NCBI GenBank assembly: GCA_907163345.1
Contig: CAJQUN010001179.1
Location: forward strand, 31,294-95,293
DNA from: Haberlea rhodopensis
Taxonomy: Eukaryota > Streptophyta > Magnoliopsida > Lamiales > Gesneriaceae
DNA length: 64,000 bases
Reading direction: 5' to 3'
Made by a program: the position numbers and the translations under genes. Positions 24,306-34,578 of the stretch are shown here, piece after piece (position 1 is the stretch's first letter; each line of letters opens with the position of its first letter). The notes beneath the pieces are model-generated. The model was not told the origin of the DNA, did no database searches, and saw nothing but the letters and a program-made list of their open reading frames with translations.

Positions 24306-26306
24306 TGTAAGGACCCTAGTTCCTTAAATGCCGATTATAGGCGTAAATAAAATTTTCATGCATAAACGGAGTATAAAAGTAGTGTTGATGCCTTGAGCTA
24401 TTAGATTACAGTGCCAAAATAAAGTTCCAAAAGGGATTAATTACATTCACAACCAATGAATGTTAATCCTATAGCTTTACACTACTCCTAGAGTAGATAC
24501 TATACAAAAGAATGTGCATGCTACCAAAAGCACTCCTCACTAGCTCACTGCATCAACCTGCCTTAGCCCGTCCGCCCAAAAGTACCTACGGGAACAACCC
24601 CAAAACCATGAGCATGTATATAAATCATATTCACAATAATATGATAGCAAATCAAATGCATAAACCGTAAATGCGATTCACTTCCTGTATTTAATATATT
24701 TAAAAGCTCCCTTTGGTTGTCCCTGTACCACAATCATAATCAATGGATTATAAAACCAGTAATTTATGTCATGACATGCACTCATTCCATGTATCCCAAT
24801 GGCCAGTTCCAGTCTTATTATATTAGTAGCATAATACCCCTCGCGTTTACATGACAGCGGCATTAATACCCCTCGCTTCGACATATTAGCGGCATAATAT
24901 CCCTCGCATCAACATGACAGCGGCATTATCCTTCGCTTCGACATGTTTGCGGCAAATATTCTTCATCGCTATAATATGACAGCGGCAAGTATTCTATCAT
25001 CGCTTCGACATGAAGGCGGCAAGTATTCTTCATCACTGGAATATAATCTCGACTCACAATTACATGCAACCACAATGCATATCCAAACCATGTATGCAAC
25101 CATAATGCATAACTAAGACCATGTATGCAATCATAATGCATAACCAATTCAAAGCGTAATAAATACGTTTTACCGTCCGATGCCCGTACGTCTCACTACG
25201 TACCTTAGTTCGAAAAGTGGAGATATCGTGGACTTTATCTCCTAAGCTGTGTGGCCACCTGGGATGGTTCTACACATTCACACAAATCAATATTAGGAGC
25301 CAATAATAGTCCAATATCAAAAATTCCACAAAAATATCCAAAAAAACACATTCTGGCATCTCGCGATCGATCGCTGTGGAGTCCCGATCGACCGCGAGGT
25401 CCAGTAGCCTTGATTGCCAAATTCTGGCGCTAGGCGATCGATCGCCATTTTTGAGGCGATCGATCGCTCGCCTCACCGATCGATCGCCTCAACATGGCGA
25501 TCGATCGCCAAAAGCCATTTTCGCCACTGCTTGCGCGCGATCGATCGCTCCGTTTTGGGCGATCGATCGCCGCGACCTGCACATGAAAAATCGCTATTTT
25601 TCAACCTTAAACCTTCCCAATCCATTCCAACTCAAATACCAACCCAACAACAACATCAAAACATCATAAACCTGTAATATACACTTTAAAACAACCAAGA
25701 AATCCAACACCCAACCAAAATAATACCAACCCAAAACAACCCATTTCAAAACCATTCCAAAACCAATCCAAACACAACAAAAACAACAAGGAGGTATCCA
25801 TACCTCTTGGGGACTCCAAATCTCCCAACAAATTCCACAAATCAAGTTTTGGAAGGATTTCTCTTCCACTTTTTGCCCAATTTCGAAAATGGAGAGGATG
25901 AGGGTTTGGATGAGTGGTTTGGGGGAAAAATAGAAAAGTGATGGGTATAGTGGGGGTTGGGGGTATAAGTGGTTTATTAAATTAAATTGTACTCCCACAA
26001 TTTCCATGGTGTATAAAACACCCCAACATGATATTTCAAAAGCATTTACCAAAATGCATCAAAATCCCAATTAAAATCATGTTTCACCAAAAAAATTACA
26101 AACCATCGCATTTAAACCATTATAACACCCAATTCCCAACATGCATAACATGTACCCTGAAATGCTCTACCGGGTCACGCCTACCATGTGACTAAGCATT
26201 TCACCAAGATAGTTAATCCCAACACATAATTTAATTATCACCATAATTAATCACATAGACATAATTAATGCCCATAATATCATATAATTATTTTGGGGAT
26301 ATCACA
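24306..26306 (-). repeat. 5' LTR of G3
   Basis: A 2001-bp LTR closely matching 17478-19492. The splice-donor-like GT is at 25203-25202 (minus). The next five bases, GTCGG (26307-26311), would be the TSD, but the left partner is gone because the array ends in Copia sequence. Confidence 0.92.
25362..25572. repeat. GATCGATC palindrome cluster, G3 5' LTR
   Basis: Seven intact GATCGATC cores plus one decayed to GATCGACC. Same order and spacing as 18535-18747. Confidence 0.92.
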
Positions 26307-26767
26307 GTCGGTGCATGTGAATTACATGCACCGATGAATCTATCGGTGCATGTAAATTATATGCACTGATTGAATTATACTTTATTTAACCAAAAACATA
26401 GTCATGAGACATCTCAAATACACTTTAATTTTGAGTTTCACATTCAAAATCTTTAAAAGAAATCATTTCTCATTGAAGAATTTTTTGCCAATTTCAATTT
26501 TCCGAGCTACTGCTCCTCCCAACAAAACAAAGCAGAATATTTTCCAAGATTTTAGTAAGTCGGTTCATGTGAATTACATGCACCGCTGAGTCTATCGATG
26601 CATGTAATTACATCCACTCATAGACTCATACTGTATTTAACTAAAAACATAGTCATGAGACATTTCAAATACACTTTAATTTTGAGTTTCAATTCAAAAT
26701 CTACAAATGAAATATTTTTCATTGATGCATTTTTTGTCAATTTCAATTCACCGAGCTACTGCTCCTC
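26307..26767. repeat. palindromic satellite, left part (about 2 units)
   Basis: Unit starts at 26307 and 26559 (252 bp apart). Each unit has two inverted repeats: GTGCATGT with ACATGCAC around GAATT, and a second with arms GGTGCATGTAA. A conserved A+T-rich body and a CCGAGCTACTGCTCCTCCCA tail follow. The array resumes at 47692 after the hAT insertion. Confidence 0.88.
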
Positions 26768-26775
26768 CCACCAAC
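26768..26775. repeat. 8-bp TSD of the hAT element, left copy
   Basis: CCACCAAC here, CCACGAAC at 47684-47691. One mismatch. The uninterrupted satellite reads CCACCAACGCAAGCAG (for example near 48184), which confirms the target. Confidence 0.85.
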
Positions 26776-26795
26776 TAGAGATGGCAATGGGACGG

Positions 26796-27681
26796 GTCTA
26801 AACCCGGACCCGTATTAAACCTACCCCTATGGGATGGGTCTAAACCTGATCAAACGGGTCTCGGGGTGGGTCTGGACCCATTTAACCGTGTTTTGATGCG
26901 GGGCAGGGAGGGTCCTGGGATTTGCCGGACACACCCAGACCTCCCCCGTTACGTATAAATTATAAATTTTTTTCCTACCCTCCGCTCCTACATGCTTTAG
27001 CAGCTAACATACTGCCCTCGTCCCTCAGCCATAATTTTTCATTTTTCAACTCTCTCCCTCAGCCGTCAACCATTCACGATCCATTGATTCATTGATTCCA
27101 TTCCACCCCCTCCAACTCACGATCCATTGATTCCATTCCCTCCCCTCCAACTCAAGCCAAAACCCACAACCCACCACAAGCAAGCAAGTCACAGCGACTC
27201 CACAGTCCACCCCATCCTCTCCATTGGCCGTCCCACACTTGTCGTCCCCCACTCAATCACTCGGCGCATCACTCTATCTCCCTCCTCTCTGTGCGTCGAC
27301 CTTCACTTGCCGCATCTCTGTTCCGGAGCAAATCAAGAACCAGAGTTCCACTTGCCGCATCCCTGGTCCGTAAATAGTCAGTTGTCCATAGTTCTATTGT
27401 TCAATTTACATTTGTTGTTTGTAGTCTGGAGATAAATGTTAAGCTTGTTCACGAGATTGTTGCGCGTATATTGTTGATATGGTTTCTCGTATATTGTGGG
27501 TTTAAATGTTGATGCTTAATGCTTAATGTTTCTGCTTGTTATAACTTATAAATATGAATGGACATTGTTCTGTTGTTCCCTCGTAGTCATGGATGCTTAT
27601 TGATTCTTGAATGTGCATTGCATATTTATACTGCAGTTTTGATTAATTACTATCCAAAGATGGAAAGAAAGTAATACAATT
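26796..27681 (+). other. hAT 5' non-coding part
   Basis: Subterminal ACGGGTC/GGACCCG motifs (26796-26945) are followed by C-rich, A+T-poor leader sequence. No conserved coding sequence is seen until the BED domain at 27682. A promoter is expected here but no clear box was chosen. Confidence 0.5.
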
Positions 27682-28677
27682 ATGGATGTTGGAGCTGAGA
27701 ATATTTCTCAAAGTACTGGTAAGAGAAAATATAGATCTGAGGTTTGGAATCATTTTAGAAGATTGATGGTTGAGAATGTGCAGTATGCTGAACGTAATTT
27801 TTGCAAAACCCATCTCAAAGCTCCACCAAGTCATGGAACTACTCATTTGAAAAAACACTATGACAAGACTTGTAACAAGCGACCAAAAAAATGGATATCC
27901 GTCAAAAGTCTAATGATGGCAAACAAGAAAGCTAGTGGAAGTAAAGAGCTTGTAGCACATATGTGCAACCAAGAAGAATCAAGGCATGAGCTTGCTACTG
28001 TGACATCTTACATGATTATCCTCTTAGTATGGTTGATCATATTGGGTTTCGAAGATATTTCATCTAGCTTGCAACCATGTTTTAATATCATCTCAAGAAA
28101 CACACTTAAAATTGATATTTTGAAGATTTATAATGATGAGAGGACTAAGTTGTACAAATTGTTGGACAAGGTTAAGTGTCGAATTGCTATCACACCTGCT
28201 ATGTGTACAGGTACTTCATATGCGTTGTTGTGCTCATATTTAGAATTTAATTGTCAAAGATGGTTTAGAAATAATTAGTGGTGCAATTGAGAGGATACAT
28301 GATATTGTTATATATTGGACTGCTTCGCCAGCTAGAGTAGAAAAATTTGAGGAAACTGCACAACAGATGGATATTGCTTGTGGTAAGAGACTGTCTCTTG
28401 ATTCTAAAACTCGTTGGAATTCAACTTATTTGATGTTGGAAACAGCAATTATATACAAGGATGTGTTTCCACGAGTTAAATCTCAAGAGAAACATTACAA
28501 AAGCTTACCAACTTGTGAAGATTGGGAGAATGCAATGGAAATTTGTGAGAAGATGAAATTTTTTTATCAAGTAACTGAGATTTTCTTTGGCACACTCTAT
28601 CCCACATCTAATTTTTATTTCCAAAGATTTGTGATATCAAATTAAAGATATATGAGTGGGTGAAGAATCCAAAGATT
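27682..28677 (+). pseudogene. hAT transposase, N-terminal and middle part
   Basis: The first 75 or so residues form a BED-type zinc finger (SEVWNHFRRL, then Cys...His...HLKKHYDKTC). The frame shifts near 28240-28260. The next part has the hAT core block (KRLSLDSKTRWNSTYLML, CEKMKFFYQVTEIFFG). Some of the usual region before it looks eroded (a low-similarity stretch around 28010-28100). The coding frame runs to KNPKIII, where the H element is inserted at 28683. It resumes at 46344. The host for mobilising it would be nuclear DNA, but this copy is dead. Confidence 0.82.
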
Positions 28678-28682
28678 ATAAT
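28678..28682. repeat. TSD of H, left copy (ATAAT)
   Basis: ATAAT before TGTAAGGACC, repeated at 46339-46343. Confidence 0.9.
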
Positions 28683-30794
28683 TGTAAGGACCACGTGCCC
28701 TTAATCCTCTATTAGTGTATTAACCCATGTACTTAGTGCATACAATATGTAATCCGGGGGAGAACCACATGCTACCATAGCATAAAATACCAATAATAAA
28801 ACTTCTTACATTATTCCATATAATGTCCATATCCCCCATACCACTCAACCCCTAAGTATGCATCTTATAATACACTAACACATTCTCAATTCATTTAGCA
28901 ATTCCTTATTTAATTGCATGCAACCAATAAATGAAAAGAGAAAGGTCATGCCCTTTATACAGCCCATAACCGTGCTCACATGCGAGCATCAAAAGAGTGT
29001 GTGTATTTAATGTATAAAGTACCCAACACAATACCGACACTGGCACTTCAGTCCTGGAAGCGCCTCTAATCCATAGCTCGATCTCAACTCCGGAGCTACC
29101 GCTGGTACCTGTTCCACCTGTCCCAACAGAGACAGCCCCCACACGGGGTGAGCATACCAATACCACCGATCCAATAATCACAATACATAATTTACAGAAT
29201 ATAAAACTGTAATGTAAAATATACTCCCAGTATAGTATCGTTACCACATGGGATACCTGTGATGTTACTGTTCTCAAAATAACTGAAACCATCAAATTCC
29301 CAAAAGCCAGTTAATCATTTCATTGATTAACTAAATTTGTTCCCTAATTGCCAACTACCATAATCAATGTACCAAATCATTAAATAATGATTTCAGATAT
29401 TCCATATATCTAACCACTAATTCCACAGTTTCATTAACTCGCACGCCCAATAGTGGTGGCATCGTAACTGATGTTCGCTTCATAGCGACAACATCCCAAC
29501 TGTTGCTCGTCCATAGCGGCACCATATATTCCACCATACATAACCATTTGTTGCAATTACAATCTACCATGTGTTTCACAGTTACAATCATATAAAAGGC
29601 TATGCTCGTATGTTATACGTACCTTATAATTCCGTAGTCCGAATCGAACCTTACCTTAGTCCCGTGACCCGATGAATCATGTGCTAACACATAAAATAAC
29701 TCAAAATTATTAATGAGCATGCAACCACATGCCCAGGCACGTTCACAAACCCCAAATATGTCATCAATCCATGACGATTAACCATTTTAAAAACCCCGGG
29801 AGAAGCATGCACTGACACCACAACACAAAATAACTTACCAAAATCTCCGACCTACCGATCGATCGGTAAAAACCAAAAAATTACATTTTGGCTACGGCAT
29901 TGCACCGGTCGATCGGTAGAATCTACCGATCGATCGCTCGCCTCTCCCGATCGATCGCTAAGTTCCACAATCGATTGGTAAAACGTCGAAATAAACCCAT
30001 CGCTACGCACTTGCACCGATCGATCGGTAAGATGCTACCGGTTGATCGGTCGCTGCACAAACCCAAAAACCACCATTTTTAAAAGCTTCCAAAACCTCAA
30101 CCAACCAACCTCAACTCCATCCAACTCGTTTTAATCCACAAATAAACACCCTAGGACACCCAATAAGGTTTAAAACACGTTTTAAATCAAGAATAACAAG
30201 AATCCAAGATTCTTCAAAATCTCCCAAAATCCAAACCCAACTCTAAACATGTCCAAACTAATCAATACCACAATCAAAACGAAGATAAAATGCGATGGGA
30301 ATGAGATTACCAAGTTATCTTCGAGAAATTCCGCTCCCAAGTCGAGCCTTGCTCGATTTTTGCTTCCAATGAGAAAAGAGGGGAAAAGGGAGGGGAGATT
30401 GGCGTGAAAGAGAGAGAAGAGAGAGGAGAGAATGCTTGAACACCGAGTCCACTTGATATGTATAGTACCAAAACTCCAAAATCCCGAGTCTTCCACAAAT
30501 ACATCACGACTCATTAAAAATCATATGTGTTCAATAATTACCTCTCAATCTCAATTTTCATTACCAACACCAACTCAAAGTACCCCAGACCCCAGATACC
30601 ACTAAAAACCCAAATCCAAGGTTTAACACCACAATGAGAATACAATCTCAACCCTTAAATCCAATGGTTCCAAAATCGGATTTAAAAATCCTCGGGAATC
30701 CCAACACCGCAATTAATTCATAATTGCCACAATTAAAATCCATTAAGGATCATTCCCACACCAGGATTTACATCATTAGCTCCCGGGCATCACA
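28683..30794 (-). repeat. 3' LTR of H
   Basis: 2112 bp, TGTAAGGACC...GGCATCACA on the plus strand. A donor-like AAG|GTACGTA is on the minus strand (GT at 29632-29631). It differs from the right LTR at many positions, so H is older than the element nested in it. Confidence 0.9.
29854..30050. repeat. GATCGATC palindrome cluster, H 3' LTR
   Basis: Four intact cores, here mostly as CCGATCGATCGG, and three decayed (GGTCGATC, AATCGATT, GGTTGATC). They lie 744-940 nt from the LTR start. Confidence 0.88.
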
Positions 30795-30999
30795 ATTATC
30801 CCCTACCAATAAAATTTCGTCCTCGAAATTTGCACAGACGTACTCGATTTACTGCCAAGACCTCTTAATCCAATTAGATCCACAACATCGATTCATGAAT
30901 GCATCATGATCGGAACACCAACCGCGAGGACACCGACCTCGCACCAAATCCTGGAATGGAGTAAACCTCCCAAACCATTACAATTTTAAAAAGACGTCA
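30795..30999 (-). other. 3' end of the H internal region with polypurine tract
   Basis: Minus-strand GGTAGGGGATAAT abuts the 3' LTR. The rest is non-coding and is cut by the young element, whose left TSD is next. Confidence 0.7.
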
Positions 31000-31004
31000 G
31001 CGTG
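31000..31004. repeat. TSD of the young Gypsy, left copy (GCGTG)
   Basis: GCGTG before TGTGACATCC, repeated at 39948-39952. Confidence 0.92.
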
Positions 31005-33125
31005 TGTGACATCCCCGAAATGGTTAATTGCTATTTGGCTTTAAATTATGTTTACATGATTAATTATGTGGTAATTGATTATGTGTTGGGATTTATTTAC
31101 CTTATGTGGAAATGCATGGTCATGTGGATAGGATGACCCGGGGTTGCATTTTAGGGTGCATGTGGTGCATGTTGGGTAAATATTATTGGAAGCATGATTT
31201 ATTTGCATTGGTTAGCAATTAATTGGAAATCATGTGTTAATTGATATTATGGTGCATTTTGAGTAAATGCTTTCAAAAATATCATGTTGGGGTGTTTTAT
31301 ACACCATGGAATTATTTTGGTATCATTTTAAATTACCTCACATTTTAATACCCAAACCCCACTTTACATCCCTCACTCTTACTTTACCAATATCACACCA
31401 AACCCTTCCCTTCTCTATATTTTCGAGCTCAAGCCTAGGGTTGAGGAGAAACCTTTCAAAAATCTTGATTTGTGGAGCATTTTGGGTGATTTGAGATCCC
31501 CAAGAGGTATGGGTACCTCATGTTTTAATTTTGTAAGGTTTTATTTGAGTTTGGTTTGGTTTTGAAGGGTTTAAAATGGGTTTGTGTTGGGTGTTGTGAT
31601 TTTGGTAGCATTTTGGTTGGATGTTGTTTATATGGGTTTATGTTTAGGTTTATGGGTGGTTTTGAGTTGTTGAGTTTGATTTATGTTGGTGTATGTGGGT
31701 GTGTATGAGATGGGGTTGAAGATGGGTGAATAGTGCCCAAACCCCGCATGCCCAGAGCTCGGCGATCGATCGGCGTTTTCTCGCGATCGATCGCGAGCAA
31801 CAGCGCTGAGGCAGTGCACTTCAGCGATCGATCGCGAGATGAGCGCGATCGATCGGCGAGGCCGCGATCGATCGGCGCTAGCTCCGCGATCGATCGCGGA
31901 TTGTTGAAAATTGTTGGGCGAGGCAGTGTGTTCTCGCGATCGATCGGGGCTTGATGGCGATCGATCGCGAGACACCAAAAATGGTGTTTTTGGGTGTTTT
32001 TGTGGGATTTTTGGTATTGGACTATTATTGGTTTCTAATATTGGTATTTGTGAATATGTAGAACCAAACCAGGTGGCAACACAACCAAGGAATTGAAGTC
32101 CTACCATATTCCACTTTTGGAAAGGTACGTAGTGGACGTACGGGCACCCAACGGTAACATGTATTTTATATACTCATTGTTTATGCATTGTGGATGCGAG
32201 TATATATGTGGTATTGCATTGTGGATGCATATACATGTTGATTTATGCCATATGAGGTATTGCATTGTGGATGCATATACATGGTAATTTATGCATATTG
32301 ATGTTAGATGCATATTATGATTATTGGATGCACATCCCATGAGTCGTGGTCATCCTTTGATGATTTTAATGCTTGCCGCTTTTTGTATTGGTTCCGCTAA
32401 ATGTGAAGCGAGGGGTGGGAGCGCCGCATGTCACATTTGAGCGTGGTTGTCATATGGGGCGAGGAAAGGGTATTTGCCGCTCTCTGTGAAGCGAGGGGTG
32501 GGAGCGCCGCATGTCCATTGTAGCGAGGTTATCCTATGCCGCCCATATGAATATAAGCGAGGGGCATTAAAATACACTGTGATGGACAGACTAGGGAATG
32601 GTGACCAATATGTGGTACAGTTGAGATGGTATATGATGTCATGACATGTTTTGGCCATTAAAAATAATCTGTTGATTATACTCATGAGTTGTGGTACAGG
32701 GACAACCAAATGGGAAGCGTTTGAAATGCATGGAAAACAGGAAGTGTTTTATATTGATTATGCATTTACGCTTTATCTTCATATTGTGTTGAATATGAAT
32801 GATTATTATTGCTCATGTTTGGGGGTTGTCCTTGTAGGTACCTTTTTGGCATGATAGCAAGCTTGAACGGGTTGAGGTGGTGAGCTTGTGAAGCATTCTT
32901 TTGAGGATTAAAGGACAGGATTTTTTTGGATAGTATCTACTCTAGGAGTAGTATAAAACTATAGATGTACATTCATTGATTGGAATGTAATTAATCCTTT
33001 TAGTGGTCCTTATTTTTGGCATGTAATGCTTAAGCTCATAGACTCAACATGTTCTTTATGCTCTGATTGATTTACTTTAGCTCTATTATGCCTTGATTCC
33101 GCACTTAAGGATTAGGGTCCTTACA
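31005..33125 (+). repeat. 5' LTR of the young Gypsy
   Basis: TGTGACATCC...GGTCCTTACA, 2121 bp. A TATA-like TTTATATGGG lies near 31626. Then come the palindrome cluster, the donor-like site at 32125, TGGATGCATATACATG repeats (32205-32330) and a pair of GAAGCGAGGGGTGGGAGCGC blocks (32405-32520). Confidence 0.95.
31761..31971. repeat. GATCGATC palindrome cluster, young 5' LTR
   Basis: Eight intact GATCGATC cores (GCGATCGATCGC and GCGATCGATCGG types), 756-966 nt from the LTR start. Confidence 0.95.
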
Positions 33126-33335
33126 TTAGTGGTATCAGAGCAGTGGTTAGAGAACCCGGGAACGAGTGAAGGGTAGCCTTAGCATGTTTGGCTAGGTGCT
33201 TACATTTGAAGCATGTTTATGCATGTGGTGCATATTGGTGTATATTTGGTTATACTAACATGCTTATATCACTCATGTTATCTAACGACATGATATATAT
33301 ATTGCTTTGGATTGTTGTTAACAATTGTGTTACAG
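32125..33335 (+). other. predicted leader intron of the young Gypsy
   Basis: Donor AAAG|GTACGTAG at 32125. Acceptor TGTGTTACAG ends at 33335, one base before the gag ATG at 33337, with a branch-like TTAAC about 15 nt upstream. Length 1211 nt. It spans the rest of the LTR and the PBS. Equivalent sites exist in G1, G2 and G3. No transcript evidence is available. Confidence 0.5.
33130..33146 (+). other. primer binding site of the young Gypsy
   Basis: TGGTATCAGAGCAGTGG, four bases (TTAG) after the LTR end. Initiator tRNA-Met type. Confidence 0.9.
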
Positions 33336-33336
33336 C

Positions 33337-34578
33337 ATGGCTACTAATGAGGAAGTCGGAGATGTTGGGAGTGTAAATGCGAGTATTGGACAGGCTAATT
33401 CTCTACCTCCACCGGCTGTCGGGATGGAACCAATAGTTCAGTTATTGCTACCGGGTGAGATTAGCTTGACTCAGTTTCTGTCTTATCATCCGCCCCGGTT
33501 TGAGGGGACAGAGTCCGGAGAAGAGGCTGAAGAGTGGTTAGAAAGACTTGAGCAGATCTTTGTATCGGCTCCTTGTGCTGTGACGGCTTGGCTGAGGCTA
33601 GCGGAGTTTCAATTAGCCAAGAAACCTCTGATGTGGTGGAGGAGCACAGTATTGGAAATGAGAGCACTGGGTGCTGTGATTGACTGGATGCTCTTCAGGA
33701 CCAGGTTCTTGAACCGATACTTCTCCGCAGCAGCAAGACAGACAAAGGAGGATGAATTTACAAGTCTGAGGCAGGGGAACATGACAGTGGCAGACTATGC
33801 CACACAGTACTCATCACTACTGAGGTATGTCCCCCATATTGCCTCTGATGGACGTGCCAAGATGAGAAATTTCATGAAAGGACTGCGACCGGAGCTCTAT
33901 GACCGGGTTATCATCAATAACCCAATTTCTTTTGATGATGCTCTCACAAGAGCGGAGCTTGCTGAGCTAGGAGTGGGAGCTTATGCCATGCCACCACCGG
34001 TACCGCAACAGAGGCAGACTAGTGACAGTTTGAGGCCTCGGGGTGAGCCATTTAAACCCCGTGGTGCCTCTTCATCTTCGCGGTATGGTGGAAAGAAATA
34101 CTTTGGCCAGAAACAGGATGGCAAGAAGGGGAACTGGTCCGCCAGTCGAGGATCTTCACAGGGGGATAGGCCGGGAGAGCCGAGGTGCAACAATTGTGGA
34201 GGGCCACATTCTTCAAACAAGTGCCCTGCCTGTTTTAGCTGTGGCAAGATGGGCCACATTGCTCGGTATTGTCCCACCAGGGGAGGCCAGTCAGAGTATC
34301 AGGGCAACAGGCCAAGGTTTGAGGACAGGACAGTGCAGCAGAGGCAGCAGTTTGGGCCTCGTCCATCGGGAGGTCAGACAGTGGGACCACCCCAGGGACA
34401 AGTATATGCACTGACCAGGGAGCAGGCTCAGGCAGCTCCAGAGGAGGTGATTGCCGACACCATATGCGCACGTCCTCTTTACCCACGCCTCTCCTTGTCT
34501 CGACACCCACTGGAAGAAATGTTGTTGCGGATCAGTTTATGGCAGACTGCCTCATTTATTTTGAGGGCAACGAGTTGA
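33337..34578 (+). CDS. gag of the young Tekay-type Gypsy
   Basis: The start is the ATG at 33337. It is conserved in G1-G3, and a TTG four codons upstream is not needed. About 413 residues. An N-terminal disordered region is followed by the capsid-like retrotransposon gag domain (from about LTQFLSYHPPRFEGTE to the FMKGLRPELYDRVI region), a Gly/Arg-rich linker and a zinc knuckle CFSCGKMGHIARYC near residue 300. Gag forms the virus-like particle and binds RNA. The real frame ends at about 34454. An 88-bp deletion there shifts it, so the last 41 or so codons are out-of-frame and the protease motif is gone. Confidence 0.88.
   Translation: MATNEEVGDVGSVNASIGQANSLPPPAVGMEPIVQLLLPGEISLTQFLSYHPPRFEGTESGEEAEEWLERLEQIFVSAPCAVTAWLRLAEFQLAKKPLMWWRSTVLEMRALGAVIDWMLFRTRFLNRYFSAAARQTKEDEFTSLRQGNMTVADYATQYSSLLRYVPHIASDGRAKMRNFMKGLRPELYDRVIINNPISFDDALTRAELAELGVGAYAMPPPVPQQRQTSDSLRPRGEPFKPRGASSSSRYGGKKYFGQKQDGKKGNWSASRGSSQGDRPGEPRCNNCGGPHSSNKCPACFSCGKMGHIARYCPTRGGQSEYQGNRPRFEDRTVQQRQQFGPRPSGGQTVGPPQGQVYALTREQAQAAPEEVIADTICARPLYPRLSLSRHPLEEMLLRISLWQTASFILRATS

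Larger units (their letters stand above)
6131..26306 (-). mobile_element. tandem Gypsy array G2-LTR-G3-LTR, interrupted by G1
   Basis: From left to right on the plus strand there is a truncated G2 internal region (6131-6461 and 15277-17477), an LTR (17478-19492), a G3 internal region (19493-24305) and an LTR (24306-26306), all in minus orientation. The middle LTR has a primer binding site on its left and a polypurine tract on its right, so it serves both as 5' LTR of G2 and 3' LTR of G3. G2 and G3 also share a one-base deletion between protease and RT. Unequal recombination between LTRs is the usual source of this layout. Confidence 0.85.

Noticed and set aside
27682..28645. Domesticated hAT transposase (DAYSLEEPER-like host gene)
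   Set aside because: The frame is broken several times and split by an LTR element, with terminal repeats and TSD still present. It is a dead transposon.
31761..31971. CRISPR-like array from regularly placed palindromes
   Set aside because: Spacing is irregular, repeats are only 8-12 bp, and it is LTR DNA in a plant. No CRISPR logic applies.
31628..32107. Open frames rich in DRS/SIA words in LTRs (also 7601-7984, 14382-14713, 18408-18851, 25235-25677, 38450-38929)
   Set aside because: They arise from repeated GATCGATC palindromes, which read as Asp-Arg-Ser or Ser-Ile-Asp on both strands. Not genes.
33130..33146. tRNA-Met gene fragment
   Set aside because: Only the 3' end complement is present, exactly at the LTR border. 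It is a primer binding site.
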